Shown here: positions 43,636 through 51,765 of the stretch, one piece after another
Numbering within the stretch: the stretch's first letter is position 1
Layout of the letters: each line of letters starts with the position of its first letter
DNA from: Halostagnicola kamekurae
Lineage (GTDB): Archaea; Halobacteriota; Halobacteria; Halobacteriales; Natrialbaceae
Assembly: GCF_900116205.1 (NCBI RefSeq)
Contig: NZ_FOZS01000003.1
Location: forward strand, 62,001 to 126,000
Direction: 5' to 3'
Length of the DNA: 64,000 bases
Notes under the pieces: model-generated
Seen by the model: only the letters and a program-made list of their open reading frames with translations
Database searches by the model: none
Told to the model about the DNA's origin: nothing
Program-made: the position numbers and the translations under genes

Positions 43636-44181
43636 TCACACCGAGTGCTGGGGGATGTGTGCGAATCGCTGCATCACGTGTCCGAGAACGTAGCCGTAGA
43701 CCCAGTGAGCCGCGAGCGAGAGCCCGAGGAACAACACGCCCGCGTACTCGCCGGGCCAGAAGGCGATCACGAATCCGGTCCACATGATGGTCGCGAAGGT
43801 GATCGCGCGAGTGGCTCGGGGCTCTCGAGGCGGTAAGAACGCCCCGGCGACGACGAAAAGCAGCGGCAACGCGATCGTTCCGCCGGCGACGAAGACGAGG
43901 GTTCCGAGAAAGAGGTTCGGCTCGAGGCCGACCGTCTGGCCGAGTTGGGCGATGTCGACCAGCGACTCCGCCTCGAAGAGGTCGAGAAACGCCGGCGGGA
44001 CGAAGAGGATCGGCATCATCGCGAGCAGGCCGATGGCCCCGCCGGCGAACGCGGCGAGAATGACGCGGGGGGTGATGTCGAGTTCGGCGTCGAGGTCGTC
44101 CGCTCGATCCACAGGCGCTCCAGAGACCGCCTGTGCTTGCTCCGGAGTCGCGTTCGACGACGATTCGTCGCGGTCGGTCAT
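43636..44181 (-). CDS. Oxidase-locus membrane protein (DUF6789-like), copy 2
   Basis: A 181-residue protein with an acidic leader of about 35 residues and four membrane helices. 'GGTIALPLLFVVAGAFLPP' and 'AHWVYGYVLGHVMQRF' align with the corresponding parts of the protein at 41177-41629. The two paralogues flank coxA on opposite strands. ATG 44181 is used; an in-frame ATG at 44253 adds non-protein-like residues. Function unknown. Confidence 0.7.
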   Translation of the reverse strand: MTDRDESSSNATPEQAQAVSGAPVDRADDLDAELDITPRVILAAFAGGAIGLLAMMPILFVPPAFLDLFEAESLVDIAQLGQTVGLEPNLFLGTLVFVAGGTIALPLLFVVAGAFLPPREPRATRAITFATIMWTGFVIAFWPGEYAGVLFLGLSLAAHWVYGYVLGHVMQRFAHIPQHSV

Positions 44182-44303
44182 CTCCAGTGAGGACACACGA
44201 CGATGCGGGTAATAACTGTCGGGCACCGACGTCCGGACGATGCTTACGGACACCGGGTTCCATTCGGCGGTTGGTTTTAGTTCACCGGCGTCGGACGACG
44301 CGT

Positions 44304-44390
44304 ATGCCCCGAAAAGAAACGATCGGACTGCTGTTGGTGGCTGTAACGATCGGCGTGTTCGTCAGCGGGATCCTCTCGGCCGTTCTCTAA
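44304..44390 (+). CDS. 28-residue membrane microprotein
   Basis: A very short gene 'MPRKETIGLLLVAVTIGVFV' ending 'SGILSAVL'. A basic start followed by one hydrophobic helix is typical of small subunits of respiratory complexes. Codon use is core-like and the stop (TAA) is clean. It lies in the oxidase cluster between the DUF6789-like and the next membrane genes. Translation is not proven. Confidence 0.5.
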   Translation: MPRKETIGLLLVAVTIGVFVSGILSAVL

Positions 44391-44496
44391 ACGAATAGGG
44401 ACTGCCGCCTCGAGACGAGAGCGACTGCACCTCGAGACGGGCTGGGACTACCCGCCTCGAGACGGAAACGGGCGTCTCGGCGACCCGACGGTCGTT

Positions 44497-44910
44497 TCAG
44501 AACTCGATATCGGATCCGTCGGAGACGCGCTCTCTCATTACGATCGGACCGACGGAACCCGCGAGAACCAGCACCACCGCGCCCGCGAGGACGATGGCCG
44601 CGCGAACGGCGATCCCGTCGGTCGCCGTGGCATCGACCATCGTCGCGGGCGAGATCGTCCCGGCGACGGCGATCCAGACCGCCGCGGCGAGGCCCGCGAT
44701 AACCGCGCCGATGATCCGTAACGGTCGCCACCGATCCGTGGTGTAACCAGCCTCGTAGACCATTCCCGCGCCGCTCGCGCCGACGGCCAGAACGCCGGCG
44801 ATGGCGATCGCGACGAGTCCGAACAGCACGCCGGCTTCCGTCGCCACGATTCCGAACGCCGCAACGATCGGCCACGGGCTCGAGCGCCGCTGGTCGGTCG
44901 GCTGGTCCAT
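44497..44910 (-). CDS. Four-helix membrane protein of oxidase locus
   Basis: A 137-residue protein with four hydrophobic segments, starting 'MDQPTDQRRSSPWPIVAAFG' and ending with a charged 'RERVSDGSDIEF'. Between helices 2 and 3 is 'YEAGYTTDRWRPLRIIG'. It lies between coxA and coxC and is divergent from coxC. I associate it with a haloarchaeal cox-cluster DUF family, but the number is uncertain. Function unknown. Confidence 0.65.
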   Translation of the reverse strand: MDQPTDQRRSSPWPIVAAFGIVATEAGVLFGLVAIAIAGVLAVGASGAGMVYEAGYTTDRWRPLRIIGAVIAGLAAAVWIAVAGTISPATMVDATATDGIAVRAAIVLAGAVVLVLAGSVGPIVMRERVSDGSDIEF

Positions 44911-45022
44911 GGGCCGAGTATGACTCGAAGCGATATGAAAATACTCCCTCGGGCGGTCGTCTCACGACCGTTTCGGCGTTACTGGGCGGGTCTTTTTGAG
45001 AAGAGATCTCGTATGTACCGGC

Positions 45023-45892
45023 ATGGTGTCCGCCGTCGACGGCGACCGAGGCGAGGGAACTGACGACGAGCACGGACACGTACCGCCGGCAGAAGACGAC
45101 TGGCCGCGGGGCTTCGGCGAAGCGAGCTGGTGGCCGCTCGTGACGGCGGTGGGAATCGCCGGTCTCTACTTCGGCGCCGCCTTCCTCTTGCTCTCACGCG
45201 GGGCCGAACCGCTCGTCGGGCCCGCGCTCGGCGGAGTCGTCCTCGTCGGCGGGGTCGCTATCTTCCTCGGCGGGCTGTACGGGTGGACATACCACGGGTT
45301 CGTCCGGACGTACTGGACGCGGCCCTCGAGGCCGGAAGCGGGCGGCGTCGACCTCCGGTGGGGAATGGTGCTCTTTCTCGCCACGGACGTCATGACGTTC
45401 AGCGCCGGCTTCGTCTACTACTTTTTCATCCGAACGGGCCCGTGGCCGCCGGGCGAGCTCCCGTCGCTCGTCTCGTCGATCGTCCTCGCGAACACGGCCA
45501 TCCTGGTCGCCAGTAGCGTGACGTTACACGTCGCCCACGAGGCGATCCGTGAGGGGAATCGCCGTCGGTTCCTCGGCCTGCTCGCCGTCACGGTACTGCT
45601 CGGTCTCGTCTTCGTCGGCGGCCAGGCGTTCGAGTACTACGAGCTACTGGTCGTCGACGGCATCGGTGTCACCGACGTCTTCGGCAGCAGTTTCTTCGCC
45701 CTGACGGGACTCCACGGCCTCCACGTCGCGCTGGGCGTGATACTGCTCGGCATCGTCCTCGTCCGGGCGGTTACCGGCCAGTTCTCCGCCGACCGCCATA
45801 CCGCCGTCTCGACGGTCTCAATGTACTGGCACTTCGTCGACCTCGTCTGGATCATCCTCGTCGTGACCCTCTACGTCGGGTCGGTGGCGTAA
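45023..45892 (+). CDS. coxC: Cytochrome c oxidase subunit III
   Basis: A 289-residue subunit III with seven helices after an acidic leader. 'GMVLFLATDVMTFSAGFVYY' and 'SSFFALTGLHGLHVALGVIL' are the family hallmarks, and 'MYWHFVDLVWIILVVTLY' is the conserved last helix (WHFVDxVW). The Glu of helix 3 often seen in mitochondrial versions is not obvious. ATG 45023 is used instead of an in-frame ATG-like start at 44996. It completes coxB-A-C. Confidence 0.92.
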   Translation: MVSAVDGDRGEGTDDEHGHVPPAEDDWPRGFGEASWWPLVTAVGIAGLYFGAAFLLLSRGAEPLVGPALGGVVLVGGVAIFLGGLYGWTYHGFVRTYWTRPSRPEAGGVDLRWGMVLFLATDVMTFSAGFVYYFFIRTGPWPPGELPSLVSSIVLANTAILVASSVTLHVAHEAIREGNRRRFLGLLAVTVLLGLVFVGGQAFEYYELLVVDGIGVTDVFGSSFFALTGLHGLHVALGVILLGIVLVRAVTGQFSADRHTAVSTVSMYWHFVDLVWIILVVTLYVGSVA

Positions 45893-46078
45893 ATCGTCGC
45901 TCGAGGACGACCATCACCACTCGACAGCGGAACACAACAACCCGACGGAATCACCGCTAACCGACGTGCGAACCACCGCAACTCGGCAGTAACACCGCCA
46001 ACCGACCGCCGAAACGAACGCCGACCGAGGCGGGCTTTCTATACGGCCGAGGTCGTACGGTAGGTCACGGTATCTCTC

Positions 46079-48721
46079 ATGACGGCCTGCACGCTCTGTG
46101 GACTCCCCACCGGCGCTCGAGCGGTTCGCGAGGCCGACGTCGAGGGGGAGTTTTGCTGTCGCGGGTGTCTCGAGGTCCACCGCGCCGTCGGCGATATGTC
46201 GACGAGCGACGAGGCGGAATCGATCGCCTCGAGAGAGCCAGTCAGCGACATCGGGGCGACAGCGTCGCACGCAGAGCAGAGTCCGGCGAACGGGACCGAT
46301 CAGGGCGAAACGTTCGGTCAGCGCGGCCTGATCGGCCAGCCGGATCAGACCACCGCGACACTGGCCGCCTCGAGCGATGCCGGTAGCGATGGCGCGCTCG
46401 AGTACGAGACACGCGAGGTCGAAGCGTCCGAATCCGGTCCCGACTCCCCCGAGGACGGATACGAAACGGCCTTTCTGTCCCTCGACGGGATGCACTGTTC
46501 GACGTGCGAGCAGTACCTCGAGAGCGTCGCGACGGGGACCGACGGGATTCTCGAGGCGAGCGCGAGTTACGCGACCGAACTGATTCAGGTGCGGTACGAT
46601 CCGACCGTCATCGACCGCGACGAACTGGCGGCCGCGATCAGCGGCGTCGGCTACCGCGCGAGCCATCCCGACGAGGAACGCGACGACGACGGGTTCGACC
46701 TCGGCAAGTATCGGACGGCACTCGCCGTGCTTCTCGCGATGCCGGTGATGGCCCCGTACGTGTTGTTTATCTACCCGACCTATCTGGGCCTGTATCCCGA
46801 GTCGTTTCTCTACGGTTCGACGATCCAGACGATGGTCTTCGCTCCACTGGCGCTCTGGAGCACGCTCATCGTCATCGTCCTCGGCTATCCGATCTTCAGG
46901 AGCGGCTACGTCAGCCTCGTCGTCGGACGGCCGACGGTCGACGTGCTCCTCTCGGTCGCCGTCCTCGCCGCGTACGCCTACTCGTTCGGGGCACTCGCGA
47001 TCGGGTCGCGGCACGTCTACTTCGACGTGGCGGTGATGGTGTTGGTCGTCGTCACCGTCGGCAACCGCGTCGAAGGGAAGCTCAAACGCCGCGCGCTCGG
47101 CACGAACATGTCCCTCGCGACGACGCGCGAACCGACCGTCGACGTGCTCGCGGACGACGGATCGACCCACGAAGTCGACCGCGACGCCTGTGATCCCGGC
47201 GACCGGGTCATCGTCACGGCCGGCGACCGAATCCCGTTCGACGGAACGGTCGTCGACGGGACCGGCACAGTCGACGAGGCGTTCATGACGGGCGAATCGA
47301 TGCCGCGGGCAACGTCGACCGGCGACTCGGTCGTCGGCGGGTCGATCCTCACCGACGGCACGCTCGTCGTCGAGATCGATGACACCGTCCGCACCCTGGA
47401 TCGGCTCGTCGAACTAACTTGGAACGTCCAGAGCTCCGAACGCGGTGTCCAGCGCCTCGTCAACACGTTCGCCGTGATATTCGTCCCGCTGGTCGTGGCG
47501 ATCGCGGCGGTCGCCACCGCGTTCTGGCTAGCGACCGGACAATCGGCCAGCGAGGCGCTGCTCATCGGTTTGTCCGTACTCGTCGTCTCCTGTCCGTGTT
47601 CGCTCGGGATCGCCACGCCGCTGGCACTCGCGGCGGGAAGCGCTCGAGCGGCCGAGCACAACGCGGCGGTGCTCTCGACGACGGTCCTCGAACGGATCTC
47701 GGACGCCGAAATCGTCGTGTTCGACAAGACAGGGACGCTCACCACCGGCGAGATGAGCGTCGAGTCCGTCGTCGCGGACGACCCAGAAGCAGTTCTCGAG
47801 CGAGCGGCAGCCGTCGAATCGCGCTCGAACCACCCGGTCGCCGCGGCGATCGTCGACGCCGCGCCGGCGGTCGATTCGTCGGTCGACTCGTACGCCAGCG
47901 GGCCGCGGTGGGTCGGGGCGACCGTCGACGGAGAGCGCGTCGCAGTCGGGCATCCGTCTGCGTTCGACTCCGAAACCGAACGCGGTCCGGGCCTGGGTTC
48001 GGAATCGGATTCGGGATCGGGTTCAGATTCGGAATCGGCGGGGCCGGATTCAGGTTCGGATTCGGAACCGAGTTCGGGTTCGTGGGACGTTCCGGATCGC
48101 CTCGCCGACGCGGTGGCGTCCGCGCGCGAGAACGGATTCCGGCCCGTCGTCGTCGGCTGGGACGGCGTCGCTCGTGGCGTCGTTTCCATTCGAGACCAAC
48201 CTCGAGAAAACTGGCGGTCAGTCGTCAGCACGCTCGCGGCCGACGACCGGCGGATCGTGGTCCTCACCGGCGACGACGAGCGCGCGACGGGGTGGCTTCG
48301 CTCCCACCCGGATATCGACGACGTGTTCGCCGGCGTGCGCCCGGAATCGAAGGAAGCGATCCTCCGCAGGCTCCGCGAGGGGGGCACGACGGCCATGATC
48401 GGCGACGGCACGAACGACGCGCCGGCGCTCGCGTGTGCCGACATGGGCATCGCTCTCGAGGAGGGGACCGACATCGCGGTCGACGCAGCGGACGTGGTCG
48501 TCCGGGATGCCGACCTCGAGGCGATTCCAACGATCCTCGAGATATCGCGCGGGACCCGTCGACGGGTCCGCCAGAACCTCGGCTGGGCCGCCGGGTATAA
48601 CCTCATCGCGATTCCGCTCGCGGTGACCGGGCTGATCAATCCGCTCATCGCCGCGCTGATGATGGCCGTCAGTAGCCTCATCGTCGTTTTCAACTCCGGA
48701 CGCGGATCGGTTCGTAACTGA
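46079..48721 (+). CDS. FixI/CcoI-like copper-transporting P-type ATPase
   Basis: An 880-residue P1B ATPase. Near the N-terminus is a cysteine domain ('CTLCGLPTG' then 'EFCCRGCLEVHR') of the CcoI/FixI type, followed by an acidic linker and an HMA domain with 'GMHCSTCEQYLESV' (about residue 137). Transport motif CPC is C505-P-C507, phosphorylation 'DKTGTLTTG' at D549, 'SNHPVAAA', and 'GDGTNDAPAL'. 'GYNLIAIPLAV' and 'MAVSSLIVVF' (MxxSS) indicate Cu(I). A Ser/Gly/Asp/Glu repeat sits inside the nucleotide-binding domain (residues about 636-671). FixI-type pumps supply copper for oxidase assembly, which fits the adjacent cox genes; detoxification is the alternative. Confidence 0.9.
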   Translation: MTACTLCGLPTGARAVREADVEGEFCCRGCLEVHRAVGDMSTSDEAESIASREPVSDIGATASHAEQSPANGTDQGETFGQRGLIGQPDQTTATLAASSDAGSDGALEYETREVEASESGPDSPEDGYETAFLSLDGMHCSTCEQYLESVATGTDGILEASASYATELIQVRYDPTVIDRDELAAAISGVGYRASHPDEERDDDGFDLGKYRTALAVLLAMPVMAPYVLFIYPTYLGLYPESFLYGSTIQTMVFAPLALWSTLIVIVLGYPIFRSGYVSLVVGRPTVDVLLSVAVLAAYAYSFGALAIGSRHVYFDVAVMVLVVVTVGNRVEGKLKRRALGTNMSLATTREPTVDVLADDGSTHEVDRDACDPGDRVIVTAGDRIPFDGTVVDGTGTVDEAFMTGESMPRATSTGDSVVGGSILTDGTLVVEIDDTVRTLDRLVELTWNVQSSERGVQRLVNTFAVIFVPLVVAIAAVATAFWLATGQSASEALLIGLSVLVVSCPCSLGIATPLALAAGSARAAEHNAAVLSTTVLERISDAEIVVFDKTGTLTTGEMSVESVVADDPEAVLERAAAVESRSNHPVAAAIVDAAPAVDSSVDSYASGPRWVGATVDGERVAVGHPSAFDSETERGPGLGSESDSGSGSDSESAGPDSGSDSEPSSGSWDVPDRLADAVASARENGFRPVVVGWDGVARGVVSIRDQPRENWRSVVSTLAADDRRIVVLTGDDERATGWLRSHPDIDDVFAGVRPESKEAILRRLREGGTTAMIGDGTNDAPALACADMGIALEEGTDIAVDAADVVVRDADLEAIPTILEISRGTRRRVRQNLGWAAGYNLIAIPLAVTGLINPLIAALMMAVSSLIVVFNSGRGSVRN

Positions 48722-48833
48722 AACGGTTCGTCGACGACCCGTTCGGAATCCCGACGACGACTGTGGACGGGTCACGTCGACGCTCGATTTCGTTCCATCC
48801 AGTTTAATAGTCAGAAGTTTTGATTATTTCTCA

Positions 48834-49493
48834 ATGCCCTCTCCGACTAGTACCGACCAACAACAGGAACAACAGGAGGTGCTCTCGATCGTAAACCGGT
48901 ACTACAGACGCGAGCGTATCAGTAATGTGCTCATGGCCGTGGCCGTCGCCTCACTGTACCTCGGCGTGTACTCTCTCACGTCACTGCTTCCAGCGGCCGC
49001 CACGGCAGCCCTCTTGGTCGTCGTCGCACGCGCACCGATTCTGCAGTCGCGCGGCAGGTTTCGACTGAAAACCGACGACAGTCAGGAGACCATCGTCGAT
49101 GCGTTCACCGGCCCGAAACCGCCGGTACTCGCATTTCTGTGGGGCCTTGCAGACGAGGTAACCTCCAACGGGAACACGGTGAAATATAAAACATACTACC
49201 TTTTCGGCCTGCGCTCCGTCGAAATGGTTGTGCAGAGACAAACCGAAACCACACCGGACGGCAACAAACGTATCACGTTGGACGTTACAGCAAACGGAAA
49301 GCCGTGGGCGACCTACACGTCGATACTCCACGAGCAACCCGATCACACCGCCATCGATGTCGAGTACACGTCGAACCGACGCTTCGACCTGCGGGATCTC
49401 CCCAAGCAGTTATTGGCCCGACGATATCGCGATGCGACACTCGAGGCTCAGGGATACACGGTCGAGACGCGTGAGTCACATTTCGGTCTGTAG
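48834..49493 (+). CDS. Hypothetical membrane-anchored protein
   Basis: A 219-residue protein. The N-terminus is Gln-rich and acidic ('TDQQQEQQEVLS'), followed by two adjacent hydrophobic helices (about residues 33-67), then a soluble beta-rich domain of about 150 residues ('VDAFTGPKPPVLAFLWGLA', 'VTANGKPWATYTSILHEQPD'). I do not recognise the family; it resembles hypotheticals known only from haloarchaea. TATA-like GTTTAATAG lies about 27 bases before the ATG. Confidence 0.65.
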   Translation: MPSPTSTDQQQEQQEVLSIVNRYYRRERISNVLMAVAVASLYLGVYSLTSLLPAAATAALLVVVARAPILQSRGRFRLKTDDSQETIVDAFTGPKPPVLAFLWGLADEVTSNGNTVKYKTYYLFGLRSVEMVVQRQTETTPDGNKRITLDVTANGKPWATYTSILHEQPDHTAIDVEYTSNRRFDLRDLPKQLLARRYRDATLEAQGYTVETRESHFGL

Positions 49494-49603
49494 CCTCGCT
49501 TAAGCTCCCGCCCTGTCCGCACGCGGCCCCAGAGTTAAAACCGGAGTCGCATTCCTCCCCGTAAAAATAGCGGGTTGATACGAAGCTCGAGACTACGGGC
49601 CCT

Positions 49604-50599
49604 TCAGGGCTTGGGCGAGGCTTTCTGTAACGACGTTTCGGCGATGTTTTCGCCGTAGTCGGCACAGCGCGACAGCGAATCGAGGACGAGACCGACGGAC
49701 TGGGCTCGAACGGGGTCGACGTCGCGAAGCATTTCGTCGATCTGGCGGTTGTGTTCGTCGATATCGAGGACGGATCCGAGCGCATCGTGGCCGAGGGTGG
49801 TCGCCTTGGACTCGTCGTCGGTCAACAACGCGTCCATCGACTTTTCGATGATATCGGCTGCGTCCCGATACAGTTCGAGGAACCCGTCCGCGATTTGGTC
49901 CGGGAGGTCCCCGAGTTTGAGCGCGAGTTCGCTGATCTTGACCGCGTGGTCGGCGATTCGCTCGAGTTGGCGCGAACTCGAGTGGTAATCGAAGCAATCC
50001 TCCCGCGGAACGCCGAGTTCTTCGGCTGCTCGAGGCGAGCGAAGCGTCGCGCGGAAGATCCGAGAGACGGTGAGCCAGAGTCGATCGATGTCGTCGTCGC
50101 GTTCGATCACGTCTCGCGCGACGTCGTCGTCGTTCTCGACGAGCGCGGTGACCGCGTCCTCGAGCATCGACGTGGCGATCAGTCGCATGCGCGTGACCGC
50201 ATCGAGTATTGACAGCTCGGCCGAATCGAGGAGGTCCTGTACGACGACCGCATCCGACTGTTCCTGCACGACTTCGACGCCGATCAGCCCCTGAATCGCG
50301 TTGCGAATCGATCGGCGCTGTTCGGTCGAGATCTGACCCGCCTCGAGCCGGATGATATCGAAGCCACTGACGTACATCGTCAACACGGCTCGAACGAGTC
50401 GTTCGCCCTCGAGACTCGAGATGTCGAGCGACCCCTCGTCGTGATCGACATCGGTCTGGGGTGTGACGATCAAGGTATCGTCCTGGGCGTAGATCTCGAC
50501 GGTCATCCCACTGGTGACCTCGTTTTCGGTCGCCCAGGTTTTCGGAAGCGAAACAGTGTAGGTCGATCCACCAGTCACCTGAATCTTCCGCGTCTCCAT
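49604..50599 (-). CDS. AbrB-PhoU phosphate regulator
   Basis: A 331-residue protein with an N-terminal SpoVT/AbrB DNA-binding domain ('KIQVTGGSTYTVSLPKTWA', residues about 4-45) fused to tandem PhoU helical repeats. 'VLDIDEHNRQIDEML' and 'DYHSSSRQLERIADHAVKIS' carry the E/DxxxD metal-binding pattern of PhoU. It probably senses Pst activity and binds DNA. The ATG at 50599 is preferred to an in-frame start at 50626, which would use the TATA box as coding sequence. Its upstream region shares GGTACTTATTTA and the GTAC-containing 9-mer with the pst promoter, arguing for joint control with pstSCAB at 28997-32662. Confidence 0.88.
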   Translation of the reverse strand: METRKIQVTGGSTYTVSLPKTWATENEVTSGMTVEIYAQDDTLIVTPQTDVDHDEGSLDISSLEGERLVRAVLTMYVSGFDIIRLEAGQISTEQRRSIRNAIQGLIGVEVVQEQSDAVVVQDLLDSAELSILDAVTRMRLIATSMLEDAVTALVENDDDVARDVIERDDDIDRLWLTVSRIFRATLRSPRAAEELGVPREDCFDYHSSSRQLERIADHAVKISELALKLGDLPDQIADGFLELYRDAADIIEKSMDALLTDDESKATTLGHDALGSVLDIDEHNRQIDEMLRDVDPVRAQSVGLVLDSLSRCADYGENIAETSLQKASPKP

Positions 50600-50625
50600 G
50601 TAAGTGACGGTGGACGGACAGAACA

Positions 50626-50757
50626 TAAATAAGTACCTATCTATAGAATGGGAAAATACGGAGTATACGTCTTCTAACGTATTATTACCCCATAGAGAGC
50701 AATATCATATGGGTCGGGAACGGTGAGGAATATTGTTATATATAGAGATACGTACCC
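50626..50757 (-). promoter_or_regulatory. phoU promoter region with pst-like elements
   Basis: On the minus strand, GGTACTTATTTA (50626-50637) lies 27 bases upstream of the phoU ATG and matches the element upstream of pstS in the same orientation. Further upstream, TACGTACCC (50749-50757, plus strand) matches the pst upstream element. The rest of 50600-50940 is AT-rich, and no gene is visible in it. Confidence 0.55.
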
Positions 50758-50940
50758 GACTGTTGGATTGCCAATTCGATAGAAACGGCCGACTGTCACA
50801 GCCAGTGGGTACCGTTTTCACTGTTCGTTACGTTCGCCTCTGTTCGGGACACTATCGAAGGGGGAAACTGTATTCTCTGGACATGGCTATACAGAACTCC
50901 TAGAAAGGGAATTGTAGCGCGTCGGCGTATTCCGCGGTGG

Positions 50941-51186
50941 ATGACACCCGATACCCCCGATACCGGCTCGCTCCACACCACCGGCGCAGAGACTATCGCA
51001 GCGACGCCGTCGGAGGAAAGCCACCTCGCGGAACTCCGCCGCGATCACGACCGACCGTACTCCTGTCCGCTGTGTGCGTTCGTCGACGACTCGCGCCAAA
51101 CCGTCTACGAACACCTGTTGAGTAGTCATCGAAAGCGCGCGATCACTACTGCGCTTTTCGAGAACCACCTCGATCCACAACGATAA
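50941..51186 (+). CDS. Small C2H2 zinc-finger protein
   Basis: An 81-residue protein. The C-terminal half has a C2H2-like finger: 'YSCPLCAFVDDSRQTVYEHL' with the second histidine in 'LLSSH' (spacing C-x2-C-x12-H-x4-H). The N-terminal half is acidic and disordered. Such fingers are common in haloarchaea and are usually protein- or DNA-binding. No partner gene is obvious; it is divergent from phoU. Confidence 0.7.
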   Translation: MTPDTPDTGSLHTTGAETIAATPSEESHLAELRRDHDRPYSCPLCAFVDDSRQTVYEHLLSSHRKRAITTALFENHLDPQR

Positions 51187-51357
51187 CGCGCTTGCCGTCA
51201 GGAACACTATTGGTCGGCTATCGCTTACCGGTAAGCGCCCTAATTCGTCAAACTCACCAAATACGTCGCATTCAGAACTGGTCCATACTGCTCAATAGAG
51301 CAACTAGAAGCGGCTATGTACCGGTCGAGTGTCTTCTCGAGTACGCAGGTCCCAACC

Positions 51358-51585
51358 ATGAACGAATCCTCGAGCGAGTACCACACCGACAGCGTCCGCG
51401 AGCGACTGAGCATGGCCTCTGGATACTCGACCCGGTCGATCGACCTCGACGCGATCGTCGTCCGGTACGAGACCCAGGCCGATCGGTGTACGATAACACC
51501 CAGAGAGTGTCCCGAGCGGGATCGTCTCACCACGTGGCTCTCTGCGGACGTCGACGCGTTCGTCGATCTCGCGGACGCCCGATGA
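51358..51585 (+). CDS. Small acidic protein, DUF7511-like
   Basis: A 75-residue protein beginning 'MNESSSEYHTDSVRERLSMA'. The C-terminal 'LDAIVVRYETQADRCTITP' and 'DRLTTWLSADVDAFVDL' match, from memory, a haloarchaeal family (DUF7511) defined by a VVRY...DxCTxxP...LTTWxxA pattern. The ATG at 51358 is used because the 14 upstream in-frame residues lie in non-coding-looking sequence. Function unknown. Confidence 0.6.
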   Translation: MNESSSEYHTDSVRERLSMASGYSTRSIDLDAIVVRYETQADRCTITPRECPERDRLTTWLSADVDAFVDLADAR

Positions 51586-51765
51586 CGGAGAGATGACCGG
51601 TTTCGGGCGGTAATTCGAGAGAAAACAGCGGACACGACGGTGTCGAAGACGGATCTTTAGGGGATTGTTTCGAGAGACGGAGCCACTATGCAAAACGAGC
51701 GTCGGAACTAAATCCGGCTACCGTAAACACTATGGCCCATTTGAGATTACATAGTAATACGAACC

